From Metellina segmentata (taxonomy: Eukaryota; Arthropoda; Arachnida; Araneae; Tetragnathidae): a stretch of 64,000 nt of DNA. Every line of letters begins with the position of its first letter. The stretch's first letter is position 1. Of this stretch, positions 45,276 to 56,711 are shown one piece after another. Location of the stretch: contig OX375872.1 of NCBI GenBank assembly GCA_947359465.1, positions 130,485,453 through 130,549,452 on the forward strand, read 5' to 3'. Made by a program: the position numbers and the translations under genes. The notes under the pieces are model-generated. The model saw only the letters and a list, made by a program, of their open reading frames with translations, made no database searches and was not told the origin of the DNA.

Positions 45276-46089
45276 TTTCTAAAGATATTTTAATTTATAT
45301 TGTGTCTAGTAAAATCTACAAACAGTTACGAAATACTTTTTAAACCAGCACGTTAAGAACGTTATTTGAAGGTTTTCTGCTCACGCAATAAATATTCAAA
45401 AAGATTAATAAACAAAACTTTAGTTTCATAAAAGAACACAGATATTTGAAATAATTTTAAATTTTGAAAACGCGAACATCAAAGACTATTACGTCTAATG
45501 AAAAGTTATTACAAATAGTAATGGAGCCATAATGTTTAATATTTTTAATCAGCATTTTAAGAACGTTACCTGAAGGTTTTTAACACGTTCAAAAAGATTT
45601 GTAACTATAATTTCCATTTAACAAATGAACATACATATTTGTAATAATTTTAAATTTTGAAATCGCAAACATCAAAAATTGTTTTACGTCTAATGAAAAG
45701 TAGTTGCAAATTGTTATGGAGCCATATTGTTTCTAATCTATTTTACGTAACTGTAACTCCAAAGCCCCCACTGATAAACAAGTCGGTTCTTTTGGAAGAA
45801 AGCTGACTCTAAATTCCTAAACCGACAACTGCAAACACGTCGGATCCACGTATTTCAAACTTGACTGAAATCTGAATTGCAAATGGATTTTATATGCATA
45901 AATATCAGGTTTAACGAACTCTGAACATGTAACTCATTGAAGTTATTTAATTCGCATCTAATTATGTGGGAGTGTTTGGGAAGGAAGCTCGATCTTGAAT
46001 CTCAAAGTCTATAACTCCAAATGTGCTATATTTACGTCTTAAGAACTCGATTAAAATCTGAAATGTAAATTGCACGTTTGACTTTCTTT

Positions 46090-46257
46090 CCAAGTGGTTT
46101 AGACGAGATATCTCGTCCATTAAGATCTGACCAATTTTTCTAATGACAAGATATCTCATCACTAAGATATTCTCGATGCTTTAGTGATTACGAGTACAAA
46201 ATCTGGTCAGTTTTGCTGATGAGAAGATACTGCGTCGAGGCCACCACCAGGAGAGTT
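46090..46257. mobile_element. Foldback element, GACGAGATATCTCGTC family (copy 7)
   Basis: TTCCAAGTGGTTTAGACGAGATATCTCGTC at the left, TGCGTCGAGGCCACCACCAGGAG at the right, with AAGATCTGACCA inside. A partial sister lies at 46345-46423 (GTACCTTGTCGAGGACAACTACCAGG). Confidence 0.75.
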
Positions 46258-46479
46258 TGGAAACTATGAGCAATATAGGTTCTTGATATTAGTTCATTTG
46301 AAGTTTAAAAATAGTTAGTAACTGTTATTAAAAATAATATTTTAAGGACATGATAAATAGTCTATCAGGATCTGGTCAGTTTTGTTTATGACAAGGTACC
46401 TTGTCGAGGACAACTACCAGGACGAATTAGAAACTCTGAGTATTATGAATTCTTGACATTGATTTGTTTGATATTTTAA

Positions 46480-46900
46480 AAATGGCTATGAACAGCTATT
46501 GAACATAATTTTCAACCATCATATTAAAGCCAACAAAGCTTGTAAGTTTTTTGTTTGCACAATAAATGATCTCCCCGTTCAATAACTGCTAAAGTGTAGG
46601 ATCACTTCTAATGATGTTCTTTACTAACAGTTAGAGAATATAATTTTTAACCATCATATTATAACCAACTACACATGTAAGTTTTTTGTTTGCACAATAA
46701 AAGTTTCTCCCAGTTCAATCACTGTTGAAGTACAGGATCACTTTTGATGACGTTCGTCCCTAACGGTTATTGAACATAATTTTTAACCCCCATATTAAAA
46801 CCAATTGCGCATGCAAGGTTTTATGTTTGAGCAATAAATGATCTTTCCATACAATGATACTGAAGTACAGGATCACTTTTGATGACATCCTTCGCCACAA
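46480..46900. repeat. ~133-bp tandem repeat, three units
   Basis: TTGAACATAATTTTYAACC, CATATTAAARCCAA, GTAAGTTTTTTGTTTGCACAATAAA and GAAGTACAGGATCACTTTTGATGAC recur three times. Confidence 0.85.
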
Positions 46901-47179
46901 GCATTTTAATTACCTACACTCTTTACTTTCTCAGTCGTTAATGCGCGATTAGAAGTAATTACACAACCCCCCTTTCTGAAAGCAACCCCGAGGAATGAAA
47001 AATCCGGGTTGTTTTGGAAGGAAACTTGACCCCAAATCCCAAAGCCGACTACAACTACAAACCCACTGAATCCACGCCTTTTGGAATCGACTGAAATCTG
47101 AATTGTAAATGGATTTTAAATGTAGAAATATCAGGTTTAATAAATTCTGAGCAATGTAATTAATTGATCTCCCCCAAGA

Positions 47180-47495
47180 GCTGCCGCATTACTATTCAGA
47201 AATTAATTCCATCTTCGTATCAAGTTGCCTTCCATTTCGATTATGTCTGTGAGATTAATCCCTACTACAAATACTGATGCCAAATGTACGCAATGGTAAT
47301 GAAAGGACAGGATTTCCGATTGATCGGGATGCGTTGTTTGAATAAAATGAAGGATCTTCTCTTTTCGGATTTTCCTCGGTGGTGACATTTTATTCGAGGA
47401 CGAGTTATTTGGAGCGAGAATCAAGGAAATTCTTTTTGGTCTTAGGCATCATGTAAATGGGTCTTTTTCTTTGTCCTGCGGAGAAATGAATACCG
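47180..47495. other. Single-copy stretch
   Basis: Less AT-rich than its neighbours. The 73-residue minus frame at 47203-47424 has no recognised domain. Confidence 0.4.
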
Positions 47496-47757
47496 GTGTT
47501 TCATTGGTTGGTTGGATTGGATTTTATGGCGCACGGGCCCCATTTGGTGAAGCTGTTCCAAGCGTATATCCTGGATTGTGAACTGGCCAGTGTTTTGGTA
47601 CTGGCAAAAATGGAAGCAAAGACAATGTCATTACGCTTCACTGACTGGTTGGGTTGGGTCTTTGGCTAAGCTGCGCCACATATATTAGTCGTATCCAGTG
47701 TCCAGGTTTGAGGCATTGGTAGAAATCAAAACTCTAGACAACGTCATTGTGGATTAA

Positions 47758-48945
47758 GGGGTTCCGGTACCCAAAATTTTAAAATCTATAATTTTTAAGG
47801 AATTGTATTGAATTTTTTTTTGTTGGTCAACATTATATTATGTAATTAAACTAACTAATTTATCTATAAAAAATTATTTTTTTAATAAAATTTTTAAAAG
47901 TGCAAACTTTAACTAGGTTAAAAATTGATATATCTTAAAATTTCGTGTGTCAAATTACATAGTATTTTTAAATTACTTATAACAATACATATTAAAAATT
48001 GTCTCCGTGGAATTTTTTAAAATTGAATTCAACTAAAAAAAATATATATTTAACCCCAAAAGTACAAAAAAAATGCAACATAAAACCTTTGAAAAATTAT
48101 AGAAGTATAAACATTATACATATACATAATTACCGAAGACAAATTAAAGATGTATATTTGGTAAACATGTGCAGAAAATTTCATACAGTCGTGACAAATA
48201 GTTTTTTATTAATATCAATTTAAAGAAAAAAAATTGCGTAAAAAGAATCACTGAGAAACAAGTCGTTAAAGTTTTAAATAGGTAAAAGCACTTTTACGTA
48301 CTTAATTTTTTTTAATCCTCCTGGAAGGTATTGTGCCTTGCTTCCTACATTTACTGCTTCATTTAATTTAAATTTGGCATGTTGAACTTTTTTTCTGTAG
48401 GTTTTGTAGGCAATAGTTGACTTCCTGAATCGCGCGCGTCTGCAGTCCTTTCGTTTGAACAGCATTAGAGAGGTTTTTCCAGTTACAAGACACGAGCACA
48501 TTGCAGCACATCTCTTATGCTAGATGTAAGTCCATTGTTGAAGTCAAATATGGCTCTGGCTGCAGCAATCTGGACTCGAACTTTCGAAGCATTTAAGTTT
48601 TCGGCTCCAAACCATGTTATGAAGTGATTCGTTTCGATTTTGAGTTTCCCCTTTGCTGCATCTTTCCAACAAAGAATCTGAAGCTAGTATTTGAAATATT
48701 GGCATCATTTTAACAATGATGGAAGACATAAAAGGGGTTTTAATACCCACTTTGTGCGATTATGGCTTTGTTTTGTTAAAAATGGCGCGATTGTAAAAAC
48801 ACCACGAATCACTTCAGTATAGGCTCGTCCGATGACCAGATGTAAAAATACTAAATTCTAAATTTCGCAGGCTCAAGACAGAAATAAAATTTTTGTGTCA
48901 TTTTATTCAGAAATATCTGTTGTATTTCTTAATTTAATAATAAAA

Positions 48946-48976
<31 letters not shown>

Positions 48977-48992
48977 TGGGTACTGGACCCCC
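47758..48992 (-). mobile_element. TTAA-flanked DNA transposon, Kolobok-like, decayed
   Basis: TTAA flanks both ends (47754-47757, 48993-48996). The terminal inverted repeats are GGGGTTCCGGTACCCAAAAT on the left and, reverse complemented, GGGGGTCCAGTACCCAAAAT on the right, continuing for about 30 bp. It interrupts the 120-bp array. The minus strand holds a transposase relic (48274-48750). The 1.2-kb length is well below that of an autonomous element. Superfamily assignment rests on TTAA targets and the relic's motif and is inference. Confidence 0.85.
48274..48750 (-). pseudogene. Transposase C-terminal relic (Kolobok/Mutator-like domain)
   Basis: The upstream frame (48544-48750) contains LERCSKGETQNRNESLHNM and ends in VWS, resembling the C-terminal core of a transposase-like domain widespread in arthropod predicted proteins (TQN.NES...WSRCPK in family members, from memory). 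The reading then shifts frame: the continuing homologous-looking text is AAARAIFDFNNG, followed by a stop and another shift into 48274-48501 (CRRARFRKSTIAYKTYRKK). At least two frameshifts and one stop, with the N-terminal catalytic part absent, make it non-functional. It is transcribed, if at all, antisense to the host array. Confidence 0.65.
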
Positions 48993-49695
48993 TTAAAGTA
49001 GCATAAGTGCCATATTTAGCTAAGCTGCGCCACACAGATTAGGCGTATTTATTGTCCCTGTTAAAGGCAGTGGTAGAAATCGAAACACTAGACAACGTAA
49101 TTGTGTATTTCATTGGTTGATCGATTGATTGAGGTGGCACAAGAGCCACATATGGCTAAACTACGCCAAAAACAGATTAGGTGTATCTGATATCCCGGTT
49201 AGACACAGTGACAATCAAAAGAACTCCAATGTTATTACGTTTCACTGGTTGGTTAGGATGAATCTTAAAGTGCAAGGGCCATATTTTCCCAATCTGTGAC
49301 AAACACAGATTAGTTGAATTCAGTGTCCCGATGGAGGCAGTAGTAGAAATTGAAACAGCATGCAATATCATGATGTGTTTCATTAATTGATTGAGCTGGC
49401 ACAAGGACCATATTTGGCCAAGCTACGCCAAACACAGATTAGTTGTATCCGATGTCCCGGATTGAGGCAAAGGTAGAAATTGAAAGCAACATCTCAATGT
49501 AGTTAATTGGTTGTTTGAGTTGGCACAAGCGCTATATTTTACCAAACAGGGCAAACACAAATCAGTCGTCTAAAATGTACTGAATAGAAACCGGAACACT
49601 AGATAAAGTCATGGCGTGTTTCATTTGTTGGTTGATTCCAAGCAAATACTATTTTGTTGGGTATTATTTTAACGAAGAAAACAAATTGTTTTTAG

Positions 49696-49868
49696 ACTCC
49701 TGGTAGTTGTCTTGACGAGATATCTCGTCATTAGAAGAAAACTAAGTAGATATTGATCTCGCCATCATAAAAAATTTGTAACATCTCATTGACGAGGTAT
49801 CTCGTCATTAGAAAAACTGGTCAGATCTTAAAATACGAAACATCTCGTTGAAATCACTTTAAGAGTCC
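49696..49868. mobile_element. Foldback element, GACGAGATATCTCGTC family (copy 8)
   Basis: GACTCCTGGTAGTTGTCTTG at the left, followed by a perfect GACGAGATATCTCGTC and GACGAGGTATCTCGTC, then ATCTCGTTGAAATCACTTTAAGAGTC at the right. Confidence 0.75.
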
Positions 49869-49918
49869 GTAAGTGTCCACCAACAAAACTAACCTCAAAG
49901 TATTGATCTGATGCAATC

Positions 49919-50212
49919 AACCTTCCTAGTGGTTGTCTCGATGCGATATAAAAGAAATAGTCGAACGTGGTCTGTATTTTGTCTGAGGTATAAACGAAAC
50001 TAACATGATCTTGATCGACGAGATATTTCGCATAACAGGATCTTGATGGAAGAGATGTTTCGTTCATCAAGAGCTCGTTGTCTCTCGTCATTAGCAAAAC
50101 ACTGCCCAGATATTTAACATGTAACCAAGTTCTTGATGACAAAATGCCTCGTAATTTGAAAAAGTGGTCAGATCTTGATGGACGATATATCTCGTAGAAA
50201 CCACTTGGAAGG
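49919..50212. mobile_element. Foldback element, GACGAGATATCTCGTC family (copy 9)
   Basis: CCTTCCTAGTGGTTGTCTCG at the left and CGTAGAAACCACTTGGAAGG at the right, with GATCTTGATGGACGA-type units inside. It is 50 bp from copy 8 and in a similar arrangement. The minus-strand 138-residue frame at 49828-50244 spans both copies' repeats and is not a credible gene. Confidence 0.75.
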
Positions 50213-50214
50213 TC

Positions 50215-51465
50215 AGATTTACATGTTGGCATTTGAAACTTCAAAGAACTTAAAGATACCTTAAACGATCAAAAGAACACAACCTTGTGGAGTTAACAAG
50301 TTTTAGCTATTGTACTTAATCACAAACAGTGAATACAATATCGAGCCAATGCCATATTCGAGTATAAGATTTAAAAAACGAACTCGTCTTTTAATGACTA
50401 ACAACCGACATCAACACAGATACCAAACGCGTCGATACATACCCCTCGTTAAGTTTAAAGTAATTACCTTTTGTTCATAAATCTGAATAACTGAAGAGCG
50501 ACATAAATTTTTATTTCCTTTCAAACCCACATCGCAGGAAAAGCATCCGCGGACGAAAAAGAGCACACTTTTCCAAGGGCTCGAAACATTTTAAAACATC
50601 TGCCGGGATTCCACTGCAATCTCAAACACCATTTCTTACTGTCTGGGATTCATTTCGAGGAGAATTTCCCCTCCCCCTGCGAGAGAAGAGATGAAATTTC
50701 CGAGCAATAACGCTCCGATAAAAGCTTCGTAAAGCGATTTCGTAAGGTTAATTTTCACACGAAATACAATTACTCTTCAGCGAAGCATTAACGCAAGAGA
50801 AAAGTACACCTGATAGTAATTAAAACACTTTTTTCGGGGCCGCCCCGTTTTCTTCGAGATATTTATTTAAAGTATTTCATCGATGACGTACTTTATACGT
50901 GGACGTGTAATTCCCAAGGAACAATGGCGGGGAAACTTTTGAATTTATTGCAATAATTGCCCGAATCTTATGCTTTTTGTATCAAAGCAAGAAAACGGCA
51001 CTTTGTTTTATTGCTATTTGATATGGAATTTCATAGAGATAAAGTGGAGGGGGTCGCAAACACATTAAGCGATCCGAGTTTTGCGTTTGTTGTACGCGTT
51101 TCTTCAATCGGGGAGAAGGCGTAATTGTTTTCGAAAAGGGGCTGTAATTAACAATCTCGTCTCTACTCGACGGAGACATTTTCTTCGCTCTTTAATTAAT
51201 CTGCTTATTTGGCTTTTATTAAAAATATCAGAGGGGGAGGAAGCTCGTCTTTATTTACTTGCTCTTGGTGGGAGGATGTTAAAGTTATCTACTGTTGTCC
51301 AATTACGATATTTCTAAACAAAGAACTTTTTATATGTACATTTGCTTAAGAAGGTGTTAATTTTTCTTGAAAATAGCTGCTTATTTTCGTATGAGTCTCA
51401 AAATTATTTAAATATCTCAACCTCTCGTTCCGTAGATCCACGTATTTAAATCGTTTTTTTTTTAC
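50215..51465. other. Longest single-copy, CG-bearing stretch in the window
   Basis: Non-repetitive, with many CG-containing words (CATCCGCGGACGAAAAAG, GGGGCCGCCCCG, CGTACTTTATACGTGGACG). Frames of 60-78 residues on both strands have no recognised domain or splice layout. It is a candidate for conserved non-coding or regulatory DNA. Confidence 0.4.
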
Positions 51466-52145
51466 GTCTTGAAACCCAATTTAGGGATAAATCTTTATTG
51501 TTACCACGGATTCACATTTGTGTTCAGTTCACATTTGTAACAAAAAAGGATTCAATGACACGAAACCTCACGATCCTTAAGACACAACCACACGGTATTT
51601 AAGACGCAACAAAGGCCAAATTCTTTGTTGTAACCATGAATTAACAATTGTAAATGTTCATTGAACATATAGAAAAAGGATTTTTTTTCAATCAAGAGAT
51701 CCTTAAGACGCAACAAAGGGCATAATTCTTTGTTGTAACCAGGGATTCACACTTGAAAACGTTCAGTGAACATATAAAAAAAAAAGGAATTCAATCAAGA
51801 CATCCTTGAACTCAACTTGAGACAAGCATATTTATTGTAACAACGAATTCACATTTGTGAATGTTGAGCTGTCATCTCAATATGGAATACAATAAAAAGA
51901 CGCGTAAGCTCAAAGAAGAATAAAGTTCTTAGTTGTAACTACGTTTCCATATTTGGGAATTTACAGCAAAAATCGGAATCTAGGTTAAAAAAAGACATCT
52001 AAATAAGGACAGCATTATTCGTTCATATTTGTGAATGTTCTGTCAGCATCTAAATGTGGTTTACCATAAAGATCCTTAAAACCCCTTAAAAACAAAGCTT
52101 TTTGTTGTAACCACTGATTCACATTTGTAAATATTGATTAAATAG
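51465..52145. repeat. ~110-130-bp diverged tandem array
   Basis: Six units with TTCTTTGTTGTAACCAYGRATTCACATTTGTRAATGTTCA, GTGAACATAT and AGATCCTTAAGACGCAACAAAGG. Confidence 0.8.
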
Positions 52146-52340
52146 AATAGGATACAAATACACTTAAAAATACATGAATAATATTTAACAAAAGAAACTA
52201 ACAGAAAAAAAACAAGTGAGGGCAAAGCATGGTACACAATGATATTAAAAGGGGATCCCAAAATGTGTAGCATTTAAAGAAATAAAATTAAATACAAACT
52301 ATACGCAATTTAGTGAGAAGAGAATACAATAAAGATAATA
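52145..52340. other. AT-rich stretch left of the mariner
   Basis: No features recognised. Confidence 0.4.
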
Positions 52341-53109
52341 GGGTAGTTCGGAAAGTAATGAACGTTTGAGCCATCGCACCACTATGACAGTGGCAGGTGC
52401 ACCGGTCAATGCCAACCAATTTTAAGGACTCGTCTGGCCAGCTGTTACATCGCATTATAATGATAATTGTTTTTTTGTAAGCAAACAAACTGTCCAAGAA
52501 ACTCGAGGGTGCCGCCAAATGTAAAATGAGATCTGTGATCCGATTTCTAAACGCCAAAAAATGTGCGACGAAGCGAAATTGACCGTGAAATCAAAGCAGA
52601 GTATGATGATGTGATGATTGAATCACGTGTGCTTCGTTGGTGCCGAAAGTTTACTGAGGGAAGAGAGAACGTCTATGATGAGGAGCAATGTGGCCGCCCA
52701 AGTGTCATTACGGATGAGCTTGTCAAGTCTGTCGACAAATTCATCAAACAAGATCGGAGTGTTACTTCGGATAAAATTCATGATAAATTTTCACATGTGT
52801 CTCGCGCCATCATACGAAATGGTAATAGATCACCTCAAATTTAGAAAAATATGTCCAACGTGGGTGCTACGGATGCTCAATGACGACCACAAAAGCTTAA
52901 AACGTTACTGCTTACTTCAATGGACTGGCGGCAGAGGAGTATGAATCTGGTATTTAAAAGCTCGTCACAAGATACGTCAAATGTTTAAATTTGCAAGAGA
53001 ACTTTGTAGAAAAGTAATATAAGGTATGGAAATGTAAAATAAAAAGTGGGGTTGAAAAATTTCAATTGGTCTGTATTTTATTTAAAAACGGGTATTTCCG
53101 AACGAACCC
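52341..53109 (+). mobile_element. Internally deleted mariner element
   Basis: The left end GGGTAGTTCGGAAAGTA and the right end, reverse complemented, GGGTTCGTTCGGAAATACC form diverged terminal inverted repeats. At 769 bp it is well short of the ~1.3 kb usual for mariner. A TA target duplication cannot be clearly placed at both ends. It contains the broken transposase at 52516-52944. Confidence 0.85.
52516..52944 (+). pseudogene. Broken mariner transposase, N-terminal half only
   Basis: The start region encodes MRSVIRFLNAKKC, then a frameshift near 52560 leads into 52563-52844, with EIDREIKAEYDDVM, SRVLRWCRKFTEGRENV and CGRPSVITDELV: the paired-type helix-turn-helix DNA-binding region of Mos1-like mariners (about residues 1-90). 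A further shift near 52835 continues as ICPTWVLRMLNDDHKSLKR, the linker before the catalytic domain. The frame then runs into a deletion and stop at about 52944. No DD34D catalytic triad remains. It cannot encode active transposase. Confidence 0.88.
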
Positions 53110-53465
53110 AGTACATATTAAAAAGCACAAAGAGCCATCAATAGCAATTGTCTTAAAGGATTATCTATTGTAAAATATGGATACAAATAAATAACTAAGA
53201 AAATCTCATGTGCGTCCTTTTGAAGAAGACTATGAATTTCTCAGTTGCCACAGACATCGTCAATGTTGGATCCAAGGAATCCCATTGTTTTGGAAATTGT
53301 ATGTTTAATGTTATTTTATGAGATAGGGGCATATAAGTATTATTCCACAATCCAATATGAGGGACTTTTATGTATTATTCCACAATCCAATCTGCAGTTT
53401 CCCCTCAATCACAGCTAACCAGTTTTAGACCAGTGATTTGCAGCCTTTTTCAAGCATGACATACA
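53110..53465. other. Stretch without a gene
   Basis: Contains a ~20-bp local duplication (TATTATTCCACAATCCAATMTG at 53338 and 53372). Otherwise nothing recognised. Confidence 0.45.
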
Positions 53466-53466
53466 A

Positions 53467-53765
53467 GGTAGGTAGGTATTTTAATTAACGACGCACTGGA
53501 GCAACACAACGAGCTATTAGAGACAGTCCAGGATAAAATCAGAAGGAATAAATTCGAGGACAACACTTCGTAATTTTGAACCATGGTAAGGTGAAACCAG
53601 AGCTGGCAACCCACTCTCTAAACTTCCATTTGAGGTCATTAGAGGTTTAACGTGCACCAGCCCCTATGTACACGGCGGTCTCAGGTTGGATCGAGTCTCG
53701 AATTCGCAACCCTCTTGTCGATAATCTAATACTCTATCAATAGAGCGACCACGGACCGGAAAACG
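53467..53765 (-). mobile_element. tRNA-derived SINE, full-length-like, divergent head
   Basis: The minus-strand tail is AAATACCTACCTACC-like (complement GGTAGGTAGGTATTTTAAT at 53467). The body matches 18234-18562. The tRNA-like head on the minus strand reads GTCGCTCTATTGATAGAGTATTAGATTATCG, ending in GGGTTGCGAATTCGAGACTC, a different tRNA-like head from the 18.2-kb copy. No target duplication was found. Confidence 0.83.
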
Positions 53766-53989
53766 TCGGGAAACATAGTGCAATGTTATTAAAACTTAGT
53801 GCAAGTTGTACTTGAAACTTTTCACAAGCTTAGAGATGAGATTTTAGTGCGATATATAAACTACATAAGTAGGTAAACCGTGAAAATCAATATAAATACT
53901 TTTTTTTATGTCGAATAAAACTACCGGTATTAATTTTTCACCCCTCGAATTTTTGTAAAAAATAGCCCTATATGCTTCCACTGTTCATA

Positions 53990-54265
53990 TATAATATTAT
54001 AAAATAATGCAGCGAGCTTTACTTGCTGAGTTCGATGCGAATCCTCCTAAATCTCTTTCCCTTACGAGACAGGTTAAGAAGAATTCAGCGAAAGTTTCTT
54101 TTCGGATAAGCAAATCATGGGGAGGATAAGCTTTGTTTTCTTTCGCTTGTTTATTCTTGAAACTAAGCCTCGCAACTCAACAAAAGTAATAGCAACTTGT
54201 TTCCTTTGAGCTGATTCTGTATGAAAAATCGAGCTCTAAGCTATTGAGAATTGTTTTTTACTCAG
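53990..54265. repeat. Partial third copy of the 56.6-58.2 kb duplication
   Basis: Shares CAGGTTAAGAA.TTC.GCGAAAGTTTCTTTTCG, ATAAGCAAATCATGG.G.GGATAAGCTTT, TTATTCTTGAAACTAAGCC and GAGCTGATTCTGTATGAAAAATC with 57990-58140. Confidence 0.8.
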
Positions 54266-54299
54266 AATACTTCAAAATAACATTTTCAGTGATTCTTTT

Positions 54300-55235
54300 A
54301 ATCAACAGACATGATTACTAACTAACGGTTCTCGAATTTTATTAACCTAAAATACATAAAAATTGAGCCATGTGTCCTAAAAATGTATAAAAATTACCTA
54401 TCCAAGTGTTTTATTCAATTTTTAGGAAAATGTATTAAAAAAGACCTATACTCATGTAAAAATGGATAAAAATGACTTATGGTGGCCTAAAAATGAATAA
54501 AAATGATCAATAAGGTGACTTAGAAAAATAAAAAGTCTAATAGTAATGTACAAAAATAACCTACAATGGGACCAAAAATGACCACAAATTTGACCTATAT
54601 ATATATATATATATATATAGTGATCTAAAAATCTATAAAAATAACCTATCAAGTAACCTAAAACGCATAAAATGACAAATAGTGATGTAAAATGCATAAA
54701 AAAGACCTATAAAGTGACCAAAATGCATAAATATGACCTATTAAGTGTACTAAAAATGTATAAAGGACCTTTTTTCATAAAAATAATCTATCAAGTGTCC
54801 TAAAAATGCATAAAAATGACCTATAAGGACGTCAAAATGGATAAAAATATTCCACAAGTTTACCTAGAAATGTATAAAAATCACCTATAATGATTTAAAA
54901 ACATAAAAATGACATAAAATGATCTAAAATTTATAAATTTGATGTATCAAGTGTCCTAAAATTGTAAAAAAATTACCTTATCAAGTTTCCTAAAAATGAT
55001 TTAGCAAAAATGCATAAAATAATCTATTGGAACTTAAAAATGGATAAAAAGGTATCTAGAAATTTATCTAGAAAGGTATGAAAATTACCTATCCATGGCC
55101 GAAGTTGTATGAAAATGATCTAAAGCGATCTATGATATAACCTAAAAAGGTATAAAAGAATAGTCTATAACCTTGATCTAAAATGTATAAAAGATTAACT
55201 AAAATGAAAAAAAAATGCCTAAATATGTGACAAAT
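54300..55235. repeat. ~38-bp minisatellite array with internal (AT)n
   Basis: About 24 degenerate units of the form GTGWCCTAAAAATGCATAAAAATGACCTATMA. An AT dinucleotide run lies at 54597-54620. The 81-residue minus frame here is repeat-derived. Confidence 0.88.
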
Positions 55236-55645
55236 TACTTAGAGATTGCGATATTTTGTTCGATCGGTAAAATATTTTTCATACAAATAGTTTGTAAATA
55301 AAATAGACTTCTGCACCCACGATTTATATTGCATCCATTAAAAATATATTTCTTAAAGAAGAGGCATTAAAAATCAGTTTCTCACACAAAAGTTTGGATG
55401 CTCTTCACTGTCGAACTAAAATTTTGAGATCTTCAAACTTTGTATTTGAGATCATTGTTGCACGACTTCGAAGTCCAGTTTTTCGTATTATTAATCGGAT
55501 TGTTTTGGGGTTATGTTTTGTGCTATGGCACAAGCTGTGGCAAACACAAGACAGACAACATTAAAAATGGACATACACACAAAGTAAGTTTTACTAACTC
55601 AGATGATATGGTTTTTTGAGTTACTAGATACTTAAATGTGAGGGA
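55235..55645. other. Stretch with a dispersed-repeat fragment
   Basis: 55500-55590 matches the 120-bp array unit weakly (TTGTTTTGGGGTTATGTTTTG, TATGGCACAAGCTGTGGCAAACACA). The rest has no features. Confidence 0.5.
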
Positions 55646-55654
55646 ACATTATAT

Positions 55655-56214
55655 CAGGGCTCGAAATACCCGGGTGCACAGGTGCATTGTGCACATGAAA
55701 ATAAAATTGTACACCTAAATTTTTCCCACTGATGCATGCCGTGCACCTAACGTTAAAAAAGGGGAGGGAACGTTTTATGTTGTTTTGATGCTTGAACAAA
55801 CTATTAGTATCGACCTCTCTCGCTCTAAAGGAACGTAATTAAAATTCCTAAATACACACTATGCGAAAACAAAATCGCTGGGCTTTAACGGGTTTGTACA
55901 GGAGGAAGGTTTACTTGTTGTCACTGCCACCAGAACTTTCCGATGATCGAAACATTTTCCAGATGGCTCTGTTGAAGCGACTGTCGCGACAACCATGCGC
56001 CGGAGAAGGGAGAATTTAGATGTTTAAATATTTTTATTTACTATCCACTATTAACCTATCTAAACATACCCAACTAATAAAGTAGTTTACATTATATCAA
56101 TGCTCTTATATTACGTTTTTTTTTAATGTGCACCTAAAATATAACCTAGGCACCTAATTTAAAAACTTAGGTACACCTTGTGCACCTGTATTAAAATATC
56201 TATTTCGAGGCCTG
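55655..56214. mobile_element. Non-autonomous hAT element with 8-bp target duplication
   Basis: The left end CAGGGCTCGAAATA and the right end, reverse complemented, CAGGCCTCGAAATA are hAT-type termini. CATTATAT is duplicated perfectly on both sides (55647-55654, 56215-56222). Subterminal GTGCACCT/AGGTGCAC words repeat near both ends, a likely transposase-binding layout (inference). No transposase frame in the 560 bp. Confidence 0.93.
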
Positions 56215-56222
56215 CATTATAT

Positions 56223-56575
56223 TTAAAAAAGTGATTATAGTTGGCTTTGGTCAAGAACTACCTTTTCTTTCCGTTTTACGAATATTCACCTGTCCATAGG
56301 AAAGTTTAGAAAGGTTTTCATTTATCGATGAAAGGATAGATAAAGGGCTTTTATGGCAGTTAGAAACAACAGATTCATTCTTTTTGCGTTTTAAAGTAAA
56401 GTAGAAACATGGATGCAAAATTGCGCCGTTGGAATGCTTTTAAAAAGTTTGATTAAAACCCCTGGAAAAAACTAAATCAACTAAAAATGTAAAATGCCTT
56501 AAAAAACTTGGAAATTAAGCAAATATTGTCAAATAAATCTCAAAAGTGCTATGAAACCATAAACACCAATGTATC
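56223..56575. other. Stretch without a gene
   Basis: Nothing recognised. Confidence 0.4.
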
Positions 56576-56711
56576 TCTATATCTCTATCTATTATTGCCA
56601 ACTAAGCTCTTAATTTGTAAATAACTCATCTTAATTCTGTAACTTTCGCGCCTAATTTGTCATTGAACTCGTTTTATGGTACATGCTCGCAGGAATGATG
56701 ACCACGGCTAA

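Larger units (their letters stand above)
44300..47180. repeat. Complex diverged repeat block (~300-bp and ~200-bp units)
   Basis: A ~310-bp segment at 44305-44620 (TTCTTCGCCACAAGCGCTTTAATTACC; AAAGCCGACTACAACTCCAAACACG; GACTGAAATTTGAATTGTA) recurs at 46880-47180 and, partly, at 45770-45960 and 45975-46100. Between them, ~200-bp units with TTTGTGTCTAATAAAWGRTG and TGCAAACACTTATGAAACAT repeat from 44620 to 45730. Confidence 0.75.
47497..49650. repeat. ~120-bp tandem array (GGTTTTATGGCGCAAGGGCC family), split by a transposon
   Basis: Seven units share TTTCATTGGTTGGTTG, GGCACAAGRGCCATATTTGGC, AAGCTRCGCCAAACACAGATTAG, GTATCCAGTGTCCCGG and GGCAGTGGTAGAAATYGAAACACTAGACAACGTCAT. Two units precede and five follow the TTAA element at 47758-48992. 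Single copies are dispersed at 9.9, 22.0 and 55.5 kb. Confidence 0.88.

Noticed and set aside
49828..50244. 138-residue minus frame
   Set aside because: Crosses two foldback elements and is composed of their repeated palindromic units.
52563..52844. Intact SETMAR-like or mariner gene
   Set aside because: Frameshifts on both sides and loss of the catalytic domain show a relic.
54300..55235. CRISPR-like array
   Set aside because: Units are contiguous degenerate repeats without distinct spacers, in a eukaryotic context.
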